Shown here: positions 1 to 6,276 of the stretch, piece after piece
Layout of the letters: each line of letters opens with the position of its first letter
How positions within the stretch are numbered: position 1 is the first letter of the stretch
IMG/VR virus record: IMGVR_UViG_3300017928_000004
Location: 1 to 45,964 of that record
Length of the DNA stretch: 45,964 nucleotides
Reading direction: 5' to 3' (one strand)
Origin: a virus
Program-made: the position numbers and the translations under genes
The notes under the pieces: model-generated
Told to the model about the DNA's origin: nothing
What the model saw: only the letters and a program-made list of their open reading frames with translations
Database searches by the model: none

Positions 1-56
1 TGACAGCCGAAGGCAGGGAGGCGCTGGCGAAGCTGAGGAGCATATCCAGACCTTGA
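1..56 (+). CDS. C-terminal end of a winged-helix protein (partial)
   Basis: Reading from base 3, the frame gives TAEGREALAKLRSISRP and then a TGA at 54-56. This is the typical end of an archaeal winged-helix transcription regulator, where the wing and last helix read 'LTAEGREAL'. The start lies outside the window. The stop overlaps the TTG start of the next gene as TTGA. The N-terminal half of a protein of the same type sits at the other end of the window (45807-45964), so both may belong to one gene broken by the contig ends. Confidence 0.6.
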   Translation, partial: TAEGREALAKLRSISRP

Positions 57-445
57 CCCAGAAAGAACAGTGGATTCGCTACAAGGACCGGGTCAAGCTG
101 GAGGACACCGCCCCCGAGAGGGCCTTCGACCAGTTAGCCAAGGGATTGAACCCTGTCAAGCCCCAGCGCCAGTCCATCATCGACGAGGACGGCCTCAGGT
201 GGGACTTCCGCCCCGACAGGGAGGTCCGAGGATGCTGGGTCGAGATTCTGGGTCCCTACCACTGGACCTCGCGGGAGGAGGCCAAGACGCGCTGGCGCTC
301 AAACCTGATAGTCAGGAAGACGGGCCGCAGGTTGCTCCTGATAGACGCCCCGCTACTGGAAGACAAGTCCCACTGGCCCTACGTCCTCAGGGAGCTGGAG
401 AGGTTCCTGCTGGGGAGCGAGCCTTGGAAACGCCTATTTGCCTAG
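53..445 (+). CDS. Hypothetical protein, 130 aa
   Basis: Not recognised. It is a soluble, charged protein rich in Arg, Trp and Glu with no membrane segment; the middle 'EILGPYHWTSREEAK' and 'RRLLLIDAPLL' suggest a small alpha/beta fold. The TTG start at 53 overlaps the TGA of the preceding winged-helix gene (TTGA), which implies coupled translation. Its 3' end overlaps the convergent gene on the minus strand by a few bases. Confidence 0.6.
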   Translation: MTQKEQWIRYKDRVKLEDTAPERAFDQLAKGLNPVKPQRQSIIDEDGLRWDFRPDREVRGCWVEILGPYHWTSREEAKTRWRSNLIVRKTGRRLLLIDAPLLEDKSHWPYVLRELERFLLGSEPWKRLFA

Positions 446-804
446 ACTGCGCTACTCATGGAGTCGGGCGGCGGGTTCGTTCCTTCTCGTGCCGATGCGG
501 TTGTCATAGCCCGCTGCCCGACAGTCTCTTTGCGTCGCGCTTCGACGTTCTGTTTGGTGAGCCTCAGAATCTCCTCGATTTTGCCGTTCATGGATGCGAT
601 TCGACCTTTCATGGTCTCATAGTCGGTCCGCATCTCTGGGATTGCCTGTTTCACTTGCTCGATTGAGCCGTTGATGCCCTCGAACCTGTCTCTCAGATGA
701 GGGAAGGCTGATTCTAGTGTGCCTAGTCGCTTGTCGAACTGGTCTAGGTGGAACTTGAGTAGCTCCACGTCGCTGAGTAGCTTGCGTTCTTGCTCGGAGT
801 TCAT
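442..804 (-). CDS. Coiled-coil protein, 120 aa
   Basis: Starts with MNSEQERKLLSDVELLKFH. Residues about 5-90 show heptad-like hydrophobic spacing (LKFHLDQFDKRLGTLESAF, then a run ending KIEEILRLTKQNVEARR), so a long coiled coil is likely. The ATG overlaps the TGA of the upstream gene (ATGA), so the two are probably co-translated. Function unknown; the C-terminal 25 residues are polar and look disordered. Confidence 0.65.
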   Translation of the reverse strand: MNSEQERKLLSDVELLKFHLDQFDKRLGTLESAFPHLRDRFEGINGSIEQVKQAIPEMRTDYETMKGRIASMNGKIEEILRLTKQNVEARRKETVGQRAMTTASAREGTNPPPDSMSSAV

Positions 805-1274
805 CTGAACATGTCGCGCTCGGCGTTGTCCTTGATTTCCTTGATTGTATAGTCGTAAACCAGCGACCTCAGCTTCTCGCTGACCGTGGTGCTCTGGGTG
901 GCATAGAACTGGAACTTCTGGGCTACGCGCTTCGGAACCTTGGTGGACAGGACTACCAAGTCGGTGATGCCCATGTAGCGGGCTAGATGCTCCCAATCCT
1001 CGAACTCTTCGTCTCCTGTGTTCCTACCAGTCAAGTTCACGGTGGCGGTCAGGTCGTTCTTCTCGGCGAAGGCTAGGAGGTCGTCCACATCCCTGTCTCG
1101 GTAGAACTCTAGGTCCCCCTTCTCGTCGGCTGGGCCTGCCTCGCTGACATCGGACTTCGTGAGATACCAGTAGCCTTCCTTCTCTTTCGTGCCCTTCCGT
1201 CTGAAAGCGACGGCGGCACCCTCGTCTATGAGCAGGGTCTGAATCTGCTCTATCTGCTCCGCTGTGGGCTTCAT
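801..1274 (-). CDS. Hypothetical protein with a possible ribbon-helix-helix-like C-terminus, 157 aa
   Basis: First gene of a two-gene minus-strand operon. The acidic N-terminal two thirds are unrecognised. The C-terminal part, 'STKVPKRVAQKFQFYATQS' followed by 'VSEKLRSLVYDYTIK', resembles a short beta strand plus two helices as in ribbon-helix-helix DNA-binding proteins. A TATA-like TTTATC lies about 30 nt upstream, and a perfect 6-bp inverted repeat lies between it and the start, so autoregulation is possible. The DNA-binding call is tentative. Confidence 0.6.
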   Translation of the reverse strand: MKPTAEQIEQIQTLLIDEGAAVAFRRKGTKEKEGYWYLTKSDVSEAGPADEKGDLEFYRDRDVDDLLAFAEKNDLTATVNLTGRNTGDEEFEDWEHLARYMGITDLVVLSTKVPKRVAQKFQFYATQSTTVSEKLRSLVYDYTIKEIKDNAERDMFR

Positions 1275-1276
1275 GC

Positions 1277-1308
1277 GTCTACCCTAGTAGACCGAGAAGA
1301 TAAACCTA
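1277..1308 (-). promoter_or_regulatory. Promoter with operator-like inverted repeat
   Basis: GTCTAC-CCTA-GTAGAC (1277-1292) is a perfect inverted repeat directly before the minus-strand start at 1274. GATAAAC (TTTATC on the minus strand, about 1300-1306) sits at TATA distance, 26-32 nt from the start codon. The arrangement suits a leaderless archaeal promoter with an operator between the TATA box and the start. Confidence 0.45.
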
Positions 1309-1427
1309 CGCCTTGCGATTTGACCCAGCCACAACGTTTCGTTCACATGGAAACTTATCTACCGAGCCAGCCCTAGCGTTGGTATTCGGCACGACCTAGA
1401 CACGCTACCCTAGACCCGAGGGAGACT

Positions 1428-1562
1428 ATGGCCGGGATGGACAAGAAGAACCAAGACCCGGACCAGCCCTCCGTCTTCGCTGGGAGCCTCGATGGGCCGC
1501 CGCCACGCCAAGCAGACAAGACGGAACTAAGAATCATCATCAAGGACTTGGGTAGAGGTTAG
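1428..1562 (+). CDS. Small hypothetical protein, 44 aa
   Basis: MAGMDKKNQDPDQPSVFAGS, then a short strand-like end 'TELRIIIKDLGRG'. A purine-rich GAGGGAG lies about 10 nt before the ATG and could act as a ribosome binding site. No family recognised. Supported only by the open frame, plausible composition and an otherwise empty interval. Confidence 0.4.
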   Translation: MAGMDKKNQDPDQPSVFAGSLDGPPPRQADKTELRIIIKDLGRG

Positions 1563-1590
1563 GTGGAATCGGAGGGAGGGGCAAAAGCTG

Positions 1591-1607
1591 ATATACCAAC
1601 ATATACA
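1591..1607 (+). promoter_or_regulatory. TATA-like promoter
   Basis: ATATACCAACATATACA contains two TATA-like elements. The second (1601-1607) lies 28-34 nt before the ATG at 1635, the usual spacing for a leaderless or short-leader archaeal transcript. It would drive the run of small genes from 1635 to 2584. Confidence 0.45.
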
Positions 1608-1634
1608 CTGTCAAGGCGTGAGCGTTGACCCAAG

Positions 1635-1954
1635 ATGGACGTGAGGGAGGAACGGCAGAAGAGGCTTCTGAGCCTGTGGGAGGTAGGCGAGAAGATGGTC
1701 CGAGAAGACGGGTTCAAATCGACCCTGCTTTTCAACGCGCTTCTGAACTACTCGCAAAGCAGGTGGGGCGTGACAAGGCAGGTGGCGAAGGACTACGCGG
1801 ACCTGACCTACATGAGGCTGACAAGTCAGTATGGGACATTATCAGCGACTACGAGTCCAAGCGGCCAACGGAACGAGAGCGCGAGCGAGAGCAAATCCGA
1901 GCCTACAACAAGCTCCACGGCGGCAACCCAGACGGGATAGTGGAAGAGGAATGA
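1635..1954 (+). CDS. Putative helix-turn-helix-like small protein, probably frameshifted
   Basis: The ATG at 1635 opens a frame (to 1940) whose first 60 residues look genuine: 'MDVREERQKRLLSLWEVGEK' and 'WGVTRQVAKDYADLTYMRL', the latter like a recognition helix. After about base 1820 this frame turns into Ser/Thr-rich filler. The -1 frame instead becomes protein-like ('VWDIISDYESKRP', then an Arg/Glu helix ending GNPDGIVEEE) and stops at 1954, where its TGA overlaps the ATG of the next gene (ATGA). The simplest reading is one gene of about 105 codons with a -1 shift, either a one-base sequencing deletion or a real frameshift. Confidence 0.55.
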
Positions 1955-2100
1955 GCCTAGACCTCTACCTAGAGCCGCGCAAGGCCCTCGTCGTGACCAT
2001 CTACCATTGTTCTCGCTGCGGCGTCAACCTGCACACCAAGGGGAGGCTCCAGGGCGAGGCGGTCGAGTGCGCGGGGTGCGGGGAGTGGAACCAGATATGA
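1951..2100 (+). CDS. Small zinc-ribbon protein, 49 aa
   Basis: MSLDLYLEPRKALVVTIYHC, then two CxxC knuckles (CSRCG and CAGCG) about 20 residues apart, a classic rubredoxin-like zinc ribbon. The ATG overlaps the preceding stop (ATGA), and its own TGA overlaps the next ATG. The role is unknown; proteins of this size in viruses often bind nucleic acid or host factors. Confidence 0.7.
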   Translation: MSLDLYLEPRKALVVTIYHCSRCGVNLHTKGRLQGEAVECAGCGEWNQI

Positions 2101-2234
2101 GCGAAGGCTACTACCTCATCCCCAACTGCGACCTATGCAAGCACCGACATCTTGTCAAGAAGGGCGGACGCTACGGGAGCCGACTGGCTGAATGTGAAGA
2201 GTGCAACTGCGGCAATCGGCAGGAAGTCGCATGA
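2097..2234 (+). CDS. Small cysteine-rich protein, 45 aa
   Basis: Has 'NCDLCKHRHL' and 'ECEECNCGNR', giving C-x2-C plus C-x2-C-x-C, so it probably binds zinc. ATGA overlaps on both sides place it in a tightly coupled run of zinc proteins. No family recognised. Confidence 0.65.
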   Translation: MSEGYYLIPNCDLCKHRHLVKKGGRYGSRLAECEECNCGNRQEVA

Positions 2235-2407
2235 CGTTCGAGTGCAAGGGCCTGTGTAAAGGACCAAGCGCGGCCATAGTCCCTCACGCCTACGGGGTCG
2301 CCAAGCGGTGCTATGTCTGCAACGTCTGGGTCGGCAAGTTCGACAGGAACCTGAGGTGCCCGTGCTGCGGCAGCCTGTATCGGACGACGAAGCGGAGCAA
2401 CAAATGA
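2231..2407 (+). CDS. Small zinc-ribbon protein, 58 aa
   Basis: MTFECKGLCKGPSAA, then 'KRCYVCNVWVGK' and 'LRCPCCGSLYRT'. Two CxxC pairs form a zinc ribbon with an extra N-terminal CxxxC. The start is set by the ATGA overlap with the upstream stop. It resembles archaeal small zinc proteins that end in a basic tail (RTTKRSNK), a feature that would suit nucleic-acid binding. Confidence 0.65.
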   Translation: MTFECKGLCKGPSAAIVPHAYGVAKRCYVCNVWVGKFDRNLRCPCCGSLYRTTKRSNK

Positions 2408-2505
2408 ATTGGGAGGACATCGAGATGCTGGCATGGTTCCTGCTCCTGTTCGGCTGGGTGGACGTGCTGGTTGACTACGCAAGAGACATGCGCCACTCAC
2501 GGTGA
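2404..2505 (+). CDS. Tiny hydrophobic protein, 33 aa
   Basis: MNWEDIEMLAWFLLLFGWVD is largely a single hydrophobic helix, followed by a polar end. The ATG overlaps the previous TGA as ATGA. It could be a membrane peptide. The evidence is the coupling and composition only. Confidence 0.45.
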   Translation: MNWEDIEMLAWFLLLFGWVDVLVDYARDMRHSR

Positions 2506-2584
2506 GGACTATGAGAGCGGTTGCGAACCCTGCTGGGAGGCTTACAAGGCTTGGGAGAACCGCGTCCTCAAGGACGAGCCGTAG
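2471..2584 (+). CDS. Small Cys/His protein, 37 aa, nested start
   Basis: The TTG at 2471 opens MTTQETCATHGEDYESGCEP, ending KAWENRVLKDEP. It contains C-x2-H and C-x2-C, a possible zinc site. It overlaps the end of the hydrophobic peptide gene and converges on the gene at 2568-2804. Protein-like codon use in this frame compared with the alternatives is the main support. Confidence 0.4.
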   Translation: MTTQETCATHGEDYESGCEPCWEAYKAWENRVLKDEP

Positions 2585-2804
2585 ATTTTGGCTCCCAGTG
2601 GTTGCAACAAGCAAATTCCCGGTCGGGGAACCCCAGCAGGGAGCACCAGTATCCAGTCACCGACTTGTCGTCCTCCCGCATCCAGGGGCAGTTGAAGCAG
2701 CAGTAGGAGCGCAGGTCCGCGTGGTAGCCTTCCTTCTCGACATAGCCAGCCTGGAGCATGAGAGCGAGGTATTGCTCACGGCCAGCGGTAGGGAAGTCAG
2801 GCAT
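2568..2804 (-). CDS. Cysteine-rich hypothetical protein, 78 aa
   Basis: N-terminal helix (MPDFPTAGREQYLALMLQAG), then a Cys/His cluster: 'SYCCFNCPW', 'GYWCSLLGFP', 'FACCNHWEPKS'. Six cysteines and one His suggest a metal site (zinc or iron-sulfur). It is transcribed divergently from the gene at 2845. No named family recognised. Confidence 0.6.
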   Translation of the reverse strand: MPDFPTAGREQYLALMLQAGYVEKEGYHADLRSYCCFNCPWMREDDKSVTGYWCSLLGFPDREFACCNHWEPKSTARP

Positions 2805-2844
2805 CTTGAACGCTTAAGAGCAGAACAGGATAAGAGGTTTCGCC
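2805..2844. promoter_or_regulatory. Divergent promoter region
   Basis: GCTTAAGAG (about 2812-2820) is TATA-like and lies about 28 nt before the ATG at 2845. On the other strand CTCTTATCC (about 2829-2837) lies at TATA distance from the start at 2804. Both genes would have short or no leaders. Confidence 0.4.
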
Positions 2845-3078
2845 ATGAATGACTACCAAGCTGCGAACCTGTTGGGGCTACTCAGCAAGTCGAGCGGGTT
2901 CAACAATGGGGATTGGTTCGGCGAACTGATGCACGAAGCGGCAGAGCTTCTCAGGAAGGACACCTACGAGAGCGGAAGGAAGCCAGCAGAGCCTTTCAAG
3001 GTAGCGAACAACTTCGGCGACGAGATAACCATAACGGAGTTCACGACCGAAATCAACGGGCACACATGGTCAGCATGA
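2845..3078 (+). CDS. Hypothetical protein, 77 aa
   Basis: MNDYQAANLLGLLSKSSGFN, then 'WFGELMHEAAELLRKD' and a strand-rich end 'DEITITEFTTEINGHTW'. A small alpha+beta protein without Cys pairs. Unrecognised. First in a plus-strand run of three genes. Confidence 0.6.
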   Translation: MNDYQAANLLGLLSKSSGFNNGDWFGELMHEAAELLRKDTYESGRKPAEPFKVANNFGDEITITEFTTEINGHTWSA

Positions 3079-3095
3079 AGGGAGAACCCTAGCCC

Positions 3096-3278
3096 ATGTG
3101 GTGCGAATCATGCAAGAAGGCGTTCAACTGCCCCGCCATCACGGTGAGCAAATCCACTTCACAACTTGTCACCGTCAACACCTTCGCCAGCACCACCTAC
3201 AACATGGAGTCTAACTTGAAGCAGTTCGTCGTCAAGGTCGCCTGTCCCCTCTGCGGAGCCGGGATACAGCCGGGATAG
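3096..3278 (+). CDS. Small zinc-ribbon protein, 60 aa
   Basis: Begins MWCESCKKAFNCPAITV and ends 'ACPLCGAGIQPG'. The CxxC pairs at both ends, with an extra Cys, enclose a beta-rich middle as in zinc ribbons. It follows the gene at 2845 closely and precedes the gene at 3282 by 3 nt. Confidence 0.6.
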   Translation: MWCESCKKAFNCPAITVSKSTSQLVTVNTFASTTYNMESNLKQFVVKVACPLCGAGIQPG

Positions 3279-3281
3279 AGC

Positions 3282-3794
3282 ATGAAGGTCTTCGTAGTGA
3301 CCGAGGGAGAATACAGCGACTTCGACATCAACAGCATGTGGTCTACCCGTGAGAAGGCACAAGCATACATCGACAAGCGGCTACCGTTCAAGAGCTACGG
3401 CGGTATCAACGAGGGAATCGAGGAATGGGAACTAGACTCAGTGGATGTGGGCAAGCAGGTCGTCTACACCACCGTCAGGATGAGCAAGGACTTCAAGCTC
3501 GTAGGTGGCGACTCTTACAACAAGCCAATCGAGCAAGAGGATGTCGTTTCACCGCCTGACATGGATTACAAGAGAGAAGGCTTCGGCTGGTATGACGAGC
3601 CTTACATCCACACAGGCCCCGCTTTCATGGACTACCACAAAGACCCGAATCCCGACCACGCAACTCTAGTCTGGACGGTCAAGACAGCCGACAAGGAGAG
3701 GGCCATCAAGGTCGTTTCTGAAGTGGTGGCGCAAATCATAGCGGCTGGCATCTGGGGCGATGAGAGCAGGACTAAGGAAGCCTTCGGCAAGTAG
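3282..3794 (+). CDS. DUF7336-like protein, 170 aa
   Basis: The start 'MKVFVVTEGEYSDFDINSMW' followed by 'STREKAQAYID' is typical of a widespread phage/archaeal family in which a short beta hairpin is followed by 'F(S/T)TxEKA'. The family function is unknown. A 54-aa protein at 28068 has a related N-terminus. The rest has an acidic middle and an amphipathic C-terminal helix. Last gene before a 600-bp interval with little coding. Confidence 0.6.
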   Translation: MKVFVVTEGEYSDFDINSMWSTREKAQAYIDKRLPFKSYGGINEGIEEWELDSVDVGKQVVYTTVRMSKDFKLVGGDSYNKPIEQEDVVSPPDMDYKREGFGWYDEPYIHTGPAFMDYHKDPNPDHATLVWTVKTADKERAIKVVSEVVAQIIAAGIWGDESRTKEAFGK

Positions 3795-4031
3795 CCCTCC
3801 AATACCACTCTCCCTGTTCATGTTCCAGCCTGGCGCCCATATTGCAATTCCTGCAAGAACTCTCGAAGCGATAACAAATCCTTATGTGCAAATGAGAGCG
3901 TTTTCACATGAGAATCGCAAACAACACATGAGACAGTATCATTTCATACACAATCGTATCATTTGTTCACATCGCACCGTATCACATGGGAATAATCAAT
4001 CGTATATACTGGGGTATGTCTAGCGTATATC
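3795..4031. promoter_or_regulatory. AT-richer intergenic region with TATA boxes and TTCACATG-like motifs
   Basis: This 237-bp interval is richer in A/T than its surroundings. It holds recurring CACATG words (TTTTCACATGAG near 3901, AACACATGAGAC near 3924, ATCACATGGG near 3979), and the related GTTCACATGAAAAC occurs near 4316. CGTATATAC (about 4000-4008) lies about 25-30 nt before the ATG at 4032. It is probably a control region; an origin role cannot be shown. Confidence 0.4.
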
Positions 4032-4199
4032 ATGCCTTATCGTGACGGGTCTAAGAAACGCGAGTATCAACGTCGGCTGATGTGGGCCAAATATCATGTT
4101 GCAGACGGGTCTAAGGAAACCAAGCCTGCAGGGTCTAAGAAACCGTCATGGTGGATTCGCCGGACCTGGGGGCACACCTACGGGTCTAAGATTCGCTGA
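4032..4199 (+). CDS. Small basic protein with in-frame GSK repeats, 55 aa
   Basis: MPYRDGSKKREYQRRLMWAK resembles the N-terminus of HNH-type homing endonucleases, but no nuclease core follows. Gly-Ser-Lys recurs four times (DGSKK, DGSKE, AGSKK, YGSKI), each encoded by the identical GGGTCTAAG. Very basic, pI high by inspection. A TATA box sits about 25-30 nt upstream, suggesting a leaderless gene. It may be a decayed endonuclease or a small nucleic-acid binder. Confidence 0.4.
   Translation: MPYRDGSKKREYQRRLMWAKYHVADGSKETKPAGSKKPSWWIRRTWGHTYGSKIR
4047..4190 (+). repeat. Four copies of GGGTCTAAG
   Basis: Copies start at 4047, 4107, 4131 and 4182. Three are followed by A/GAAAC. All spacings (60, 24, 51) are multiples of three, so each copy encodes Gly-Ser-Lys in the frame of the 55-aa gene. 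Exact conservation, including synonymous positions, is unusual for a protein repeat this diverged in its flanks. Confidence 0.7.
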
Positions 4200-4414
4200 A
4201 ACCTCGTTTTCACTCGTTTGCATGGTCCCTTGTTGCTGGTCCCTCGCTGGAACTCGGTCCCTGAGCGCTTCATGTTGTTGTAAACCTTAGCATTTGCATA
4301 GTGAAAACGGCAATACGTTCACATGAAAACGGATGGAAACGCCACCAGTTGACGCTCACCGTTAGCTTTCACTACTAAAGCACACCGACTTAGTAGCTTG
4401 CGCGACTAGTGAAA
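4200..4414. other. Intergenic, no gene recognised
   Basis: Contains GTTCACATGAAAAC (about 4316), several TTTTCAC/GTGAAAAC words and ACTAGTGAAACTAATC near 4405, but no convincing open frame. It lies between converging transcription units and could hold terminators or binding sites. Confidence 0.4.
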
Positions 4415-4636
4415 CTAATCGACCTCTTTGAGTTGCTTTGCTTTTGAGACTGGCATCCCCCACTGAATCTCATCGTGAGTCGGACATAGCTTGTCGGGAA
4501 TCCAACCGTAGACTAGCTGTGGGATTTGCCAATGTAGAGGCTGGCAATAGCATGTGTGGACTGGCTCCCAATGAAACGAGCACCCACAAGCGAAGTAGAG
4601 CCATAGGTCTTTCTCATGGACTTGTTTCGCTCTCAT
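4415..4636 (-). CDS. Cys/His-rich hypothetical protein, 73 aa
   Basis: MRAKQVHEKDLWLYFACGCS, then 'FHWEPVHTCYCQ' and 'PDKLCPTHDEI'. The CGC, CYC and C..H groups suggest one or two metal sites. Last gene of the early minus operon. Its ATG overlaps the stop of the C2H2 gene upstream (ATGA). Confidence 0.6.
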   Translation of the reverse strand: MRAKQVHEKDLWLYFACGCSFHWEPVHTCYCQPLHWQIPQLVYGWIPDKLCPTHDEIQWGMPVSKAKQLKEVD

Positions 4637-4782
4637 GCTGTAAGCCCCGAATTGCTGACGACTACCCGCTGGATGTGGTGAAATGGGTATTCCCTGACGT
4701 GCTGGACGTAGTCTGCCTCGGTGGTGAAGACGGCTCCGCAGTCGGCGCACCTGTTGGCTGGTATGCTGATGGGTGGGTTCAT
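4633..4782 (-). CDS. C2H2 zinc-finger protein, 49 aa
   Basis: MNPPISIPANRCADCGAVFT, then 'TEADYVQHVREYPFHH', giving C-x2-C-x12-H-x6-H, a classical C2H2 finger with the phenylalanine in place. ATGA overlaps on both sides. Probably binds DNA or a protein partner. Confidence 0.7.
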   Translation of the reverse strand: MNPPISIPANRCADCGAVFTTEADYVQHVREYPFHHIQRVVVSNSGLTA

Positions 4783-5225
4783 GCTCCCGCCTCTGGGTAT
4801 GCTCTCTCGTAGCGGGTGAAGAGCAGAGATTGATTGACGCCTGGTTGCCATGCTACGGTGAAACTTGGTTGCTTCACGTTCTTGCTGCCGTATGTCCAGG
4901 GCGCTAGGATATAGACGATTGGCGCGACTCGCAAGAGCTCTTTCATGGCTGCCGCTACATGTTTTTTCCATGCGGCTGTCCAAGGCAGGTCTCCCACGGC
5001 TGCGGAGAATGAATTGCTCTTGAATGGTAAGCCTTGGGTGATGTCGCAAACGATGTCTGGTTTGACTTCAGCTCTGATGTCCACATTGACGGTGCCGAAG
5101 TGGTCATTCGCGCAGCACACATGAAGTAGAGGGCGCTCAGGTATGGTGTATTCAATCCTCTCAATGTCCCGAGCTCCCTTGCTCATGGGCGCCGGTTTCC
5201 CGATTAGCCACTTAGTCAATTTCAC
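4779..5225 (-). CDS. SAM-dependent methyltransferase-like protein, 148 aa
   Basis: The block 'PLLHVCCANDHFGTVNVDIR' with 'DIVCDITQGLPFKSNSFSAA' fits motif I and the acidic strand-2 position of class I methyltransferases. 'VGDLPWTAAW' occupies the place of the DPPW signature of N6-adenine/MT-A70-like enzymes, with Leu for the first Pro. The later 'AAMKELLRVAPIVYILAPW' matches the following helix and strand. Short for the family (usually over 200 aa) and lacking a target-recognition domain. The GTG start overlaps the upstream TGA (GTGA). Role in viral DNA modification is possible; the substrate is unknown. Confidence 0.55.
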   Translation of the reverse strand: MKLTKWLIGKPAPMSKGARDIERIEYTIPERPLLHVCCANDHFGTVNVDIRAEVKPDIVCDITQGLPFKSNSFSAAVGDLPWTAAWKKHVAAAMKELLRVAPIVYILAPWTYGSKNVKQPSFTVAWQPGVNQSLLFTRYERAYPEAGA

Positions 5226-5356
5226 TCCCTCCCCCAGTTTTGGGGTGTCTGGATGACACGGTTGCTGTAGCCAACCCCGCTAACCGTGAAACAGTGAGTC
5301 CAGCGGCCCTCATGGGTTGTAGGTCTAGTGTTGCCTAGTGTTGTCGTGAATAGCAC
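5222..5356 (-). CDS. Small hypothetical protein, 44 aa
   Basis: From the GTG at 5356: MLFTTTLGNTRPTTHEGRWT, then 'HCFTVSGVGYSNRVIQ'. It ends in a GTGA overlap with the methyltransferase-like gene, which supports this frame. Its 5' end overlaps the preceding zinc-protein gene by 22 nt. Function unknown. Confidence 0.4.
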   Translation of the reverse strand: MLFTTTLGNTRPTTHEGRWTHCFTVSGVGYSNRVIQTPQNWGRE

Positions 5357-5439
5357 CCCTTGACTACGCAGTCGGTGATGTCCACCCAGCCTGTGATGAT
5401 GTCGGGCTTGAGCTCGTGGCCCTTTGGACAACGCTTCAT
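5335..5439 (-). CDS. Tiny zinc-binding-like protein, 34 aa
   Basis: MKRCPKGHELKPDIITGWVD, then 'DCVVKGCYSR'. C-x3-H and C-x4-C could bind one zinc. The ATG overlaps the upstream stop as ATGA, within the early operon. Confidence 0.5.
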   Translation of the reverse strand: MKRCPKGHELKPDIITGWVDITDCVVKGCYSRQH

Positions 5440-5612
5440 GCTGAGTCGTCTCCGTAGTCGTCGCGTATTCTGACTTCTTGAGACGGCTCCCAGTGGAAAC
5501 CTTGGTCTCCGAATGTCCCGACTTCGACGCTTATGGCTGTGTGCTCAGGTGAGAGGATTTGCTTGACTCTCAGGTGCGACTCCTCAACCAGTGGATGCAC
5601 GAAATTGCTCAT
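5436..5612 (-). CDS. Small acidic hypothetical protein, 58 aa
   Basis: MSNFVHPLVEESHLRVKQIL, then 'HTAISVEVGTFGDQGF' and an acidic end. No motif recognised. Framed by ATGA overlaps on both sides, which fixes its start and stop within the operon. Confidence 0.5.
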   Translation of the reverse strand: MSNFVHPLVEESHLRVKQILSPEHTAISVEVGTFGDQGFHWEPSQEVRIRDDYGDDSA

Positions 5613-5758
5613 GCTGTCTCACCGTTCCCCAGCTTCGGCAGCTTCCCATGCTCTTCGAGTAGTCGGCTGATGATGTCGTTGTAGGTCTCGCCCTTCTTGC
5701 CGATGGCCTTGAGGCGGTCTCTCGTGGCGATGTCCAACTGGATTACTCGGACGGTCAT
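5609..5758 (-). CDS. Small putative DNA-binding protein, 49 aa
   Basis: MTVRVIQLDIATRDRLKAIG, then 'KKGETYNDIISRLLEEHG'. A short beta strand, a helix and 'GETYNDIISRLLEE' are typical of archaeal ribbon-helix-helix / antitoxin-like DNA-binding proteins. ATGA coupled to both neighbours. A likely regulator of the early region. Confidence 0.6.
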   Translation of the reverse strand: MTVRVIQLDIATRDRLKAIGKKGETYNDIISRLLEEHGKLPKLGNGETA

Positions 5759-5931
5759 TTCGACTGGTCAACCTCCCTGATTTCCACATCTACCATGTCG
5801 CGGCCTTCGATTGACCTGTGGGTGAGAATGAACTCCATGCCGTCAACGGTGAACTTGCCGAACGCACCGTATGACATGAGTTGCTTGGCTTTGTCTCCGT
5901 AAGCTGTCAGCGTGGTCATTTCACAGGTCAT
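5755..5931 (-). CDS. Small hypothetical protein, 58 aa
   Basis: MTCEMTTLTAYGDKAKQLMS, then 'FTVDGMEFILTHRSIEG' and an acidic strand. Predicted alpha+beta. No known family. The ATG lies 10 nt inside the 3' end of the preceding gene, and the TGA overlaps the next ATG. Confidence 0.5.
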   Translation of the reverse strand: MTCEMTTLTAYGDKAKQLMSYGAFGKFTVDGMEFILTHRSIEGRDMVDVEIREVDQSK

Positions 5932-6061
5932 GCTCCTGTTCGTAGATTGCTTGCTGGACGAGTTGACAGTCTGATGAATGGCTCACGCCGTCAGGACTGT
6001 CTGTCTCAGGGTTGTGCGTTCTCCAGAACTCGTCGATTGCGCCACAGGTGCATTCGGTCAT
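5921..6061 (-). CDS. Small hypothetical protein, 46 aa
   Basis: MTECTCGAIDEFWRTHNPET and then a polar, acidic tail. The N-terminal C-x-C plus one later Cys could form a metal site. Start fixed by an ATGA overlap with the first gene of the operon. Confidence 0.5.
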   Translation of the reverse strand: MTECTCGAIDEFWRTHNPETDSPDGVSHSSDCQLVQQAIYEQEHDL

Positions 6062-6261
6062 GCTGTCTCGGCTCCGTATTTCGCCTTCAACTGAGCCTCT
6101 GCTTGCTCGACTTGCAGTAGGGTCTGTCCGACGCTTTCGCCGTGGATGGAAATCTCCCAGTTGAACCCCTTGCTGTTCTTGGTCAAGGTGATGTGGACTG
6201 GTTCGGCGATGGTCGAGATGACCTTCGTTCGGTTCTCGTCTGGTTGCGGTGTCATGCCCAT
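6058..6261 (-). CDS. Hypothetical protein, 67 aa, first gene of early operon
   Basis: MGMTPQPDENRTKVISTIAE, then 'FNWEISIHGESVGQTLL' and an amphipathic helix 'VEQAEAQLKAKYG'. This strand-strand-helix layout recurs in archaeal virus small proteins of unknown role. A TATA-like ACTATATA lies 16-23 nt, and ATATAG 27-32 nt, before the start, so the transcript is probably leaderless. Confidence 0.55.
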   Translation of the reverse strand: MGMTPQPDENRTKVISTIAEPVHITLTKNSKGFNWEISIHGESVGQTLLQVEQAEAQLKAKYGAETA

Positions 6262-6276
6262 CTGTTAGGAATAGCC

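Noticed and set aside
1705-1730. tRNA-like GGTTCAAATC word
   Set aside because: No flanking T-stem pairing, acceptor stem or anticodon arm; it lies inside a gene.
4032-4199. CRISPR-like or iteron reading of the GGGTCTAAG repeats
   Set aside because: Repeats are only 9 bp, spacing is irregular (60, 24, 51) and in frame; no spacer structure. A replication-origin role cannot be supported.
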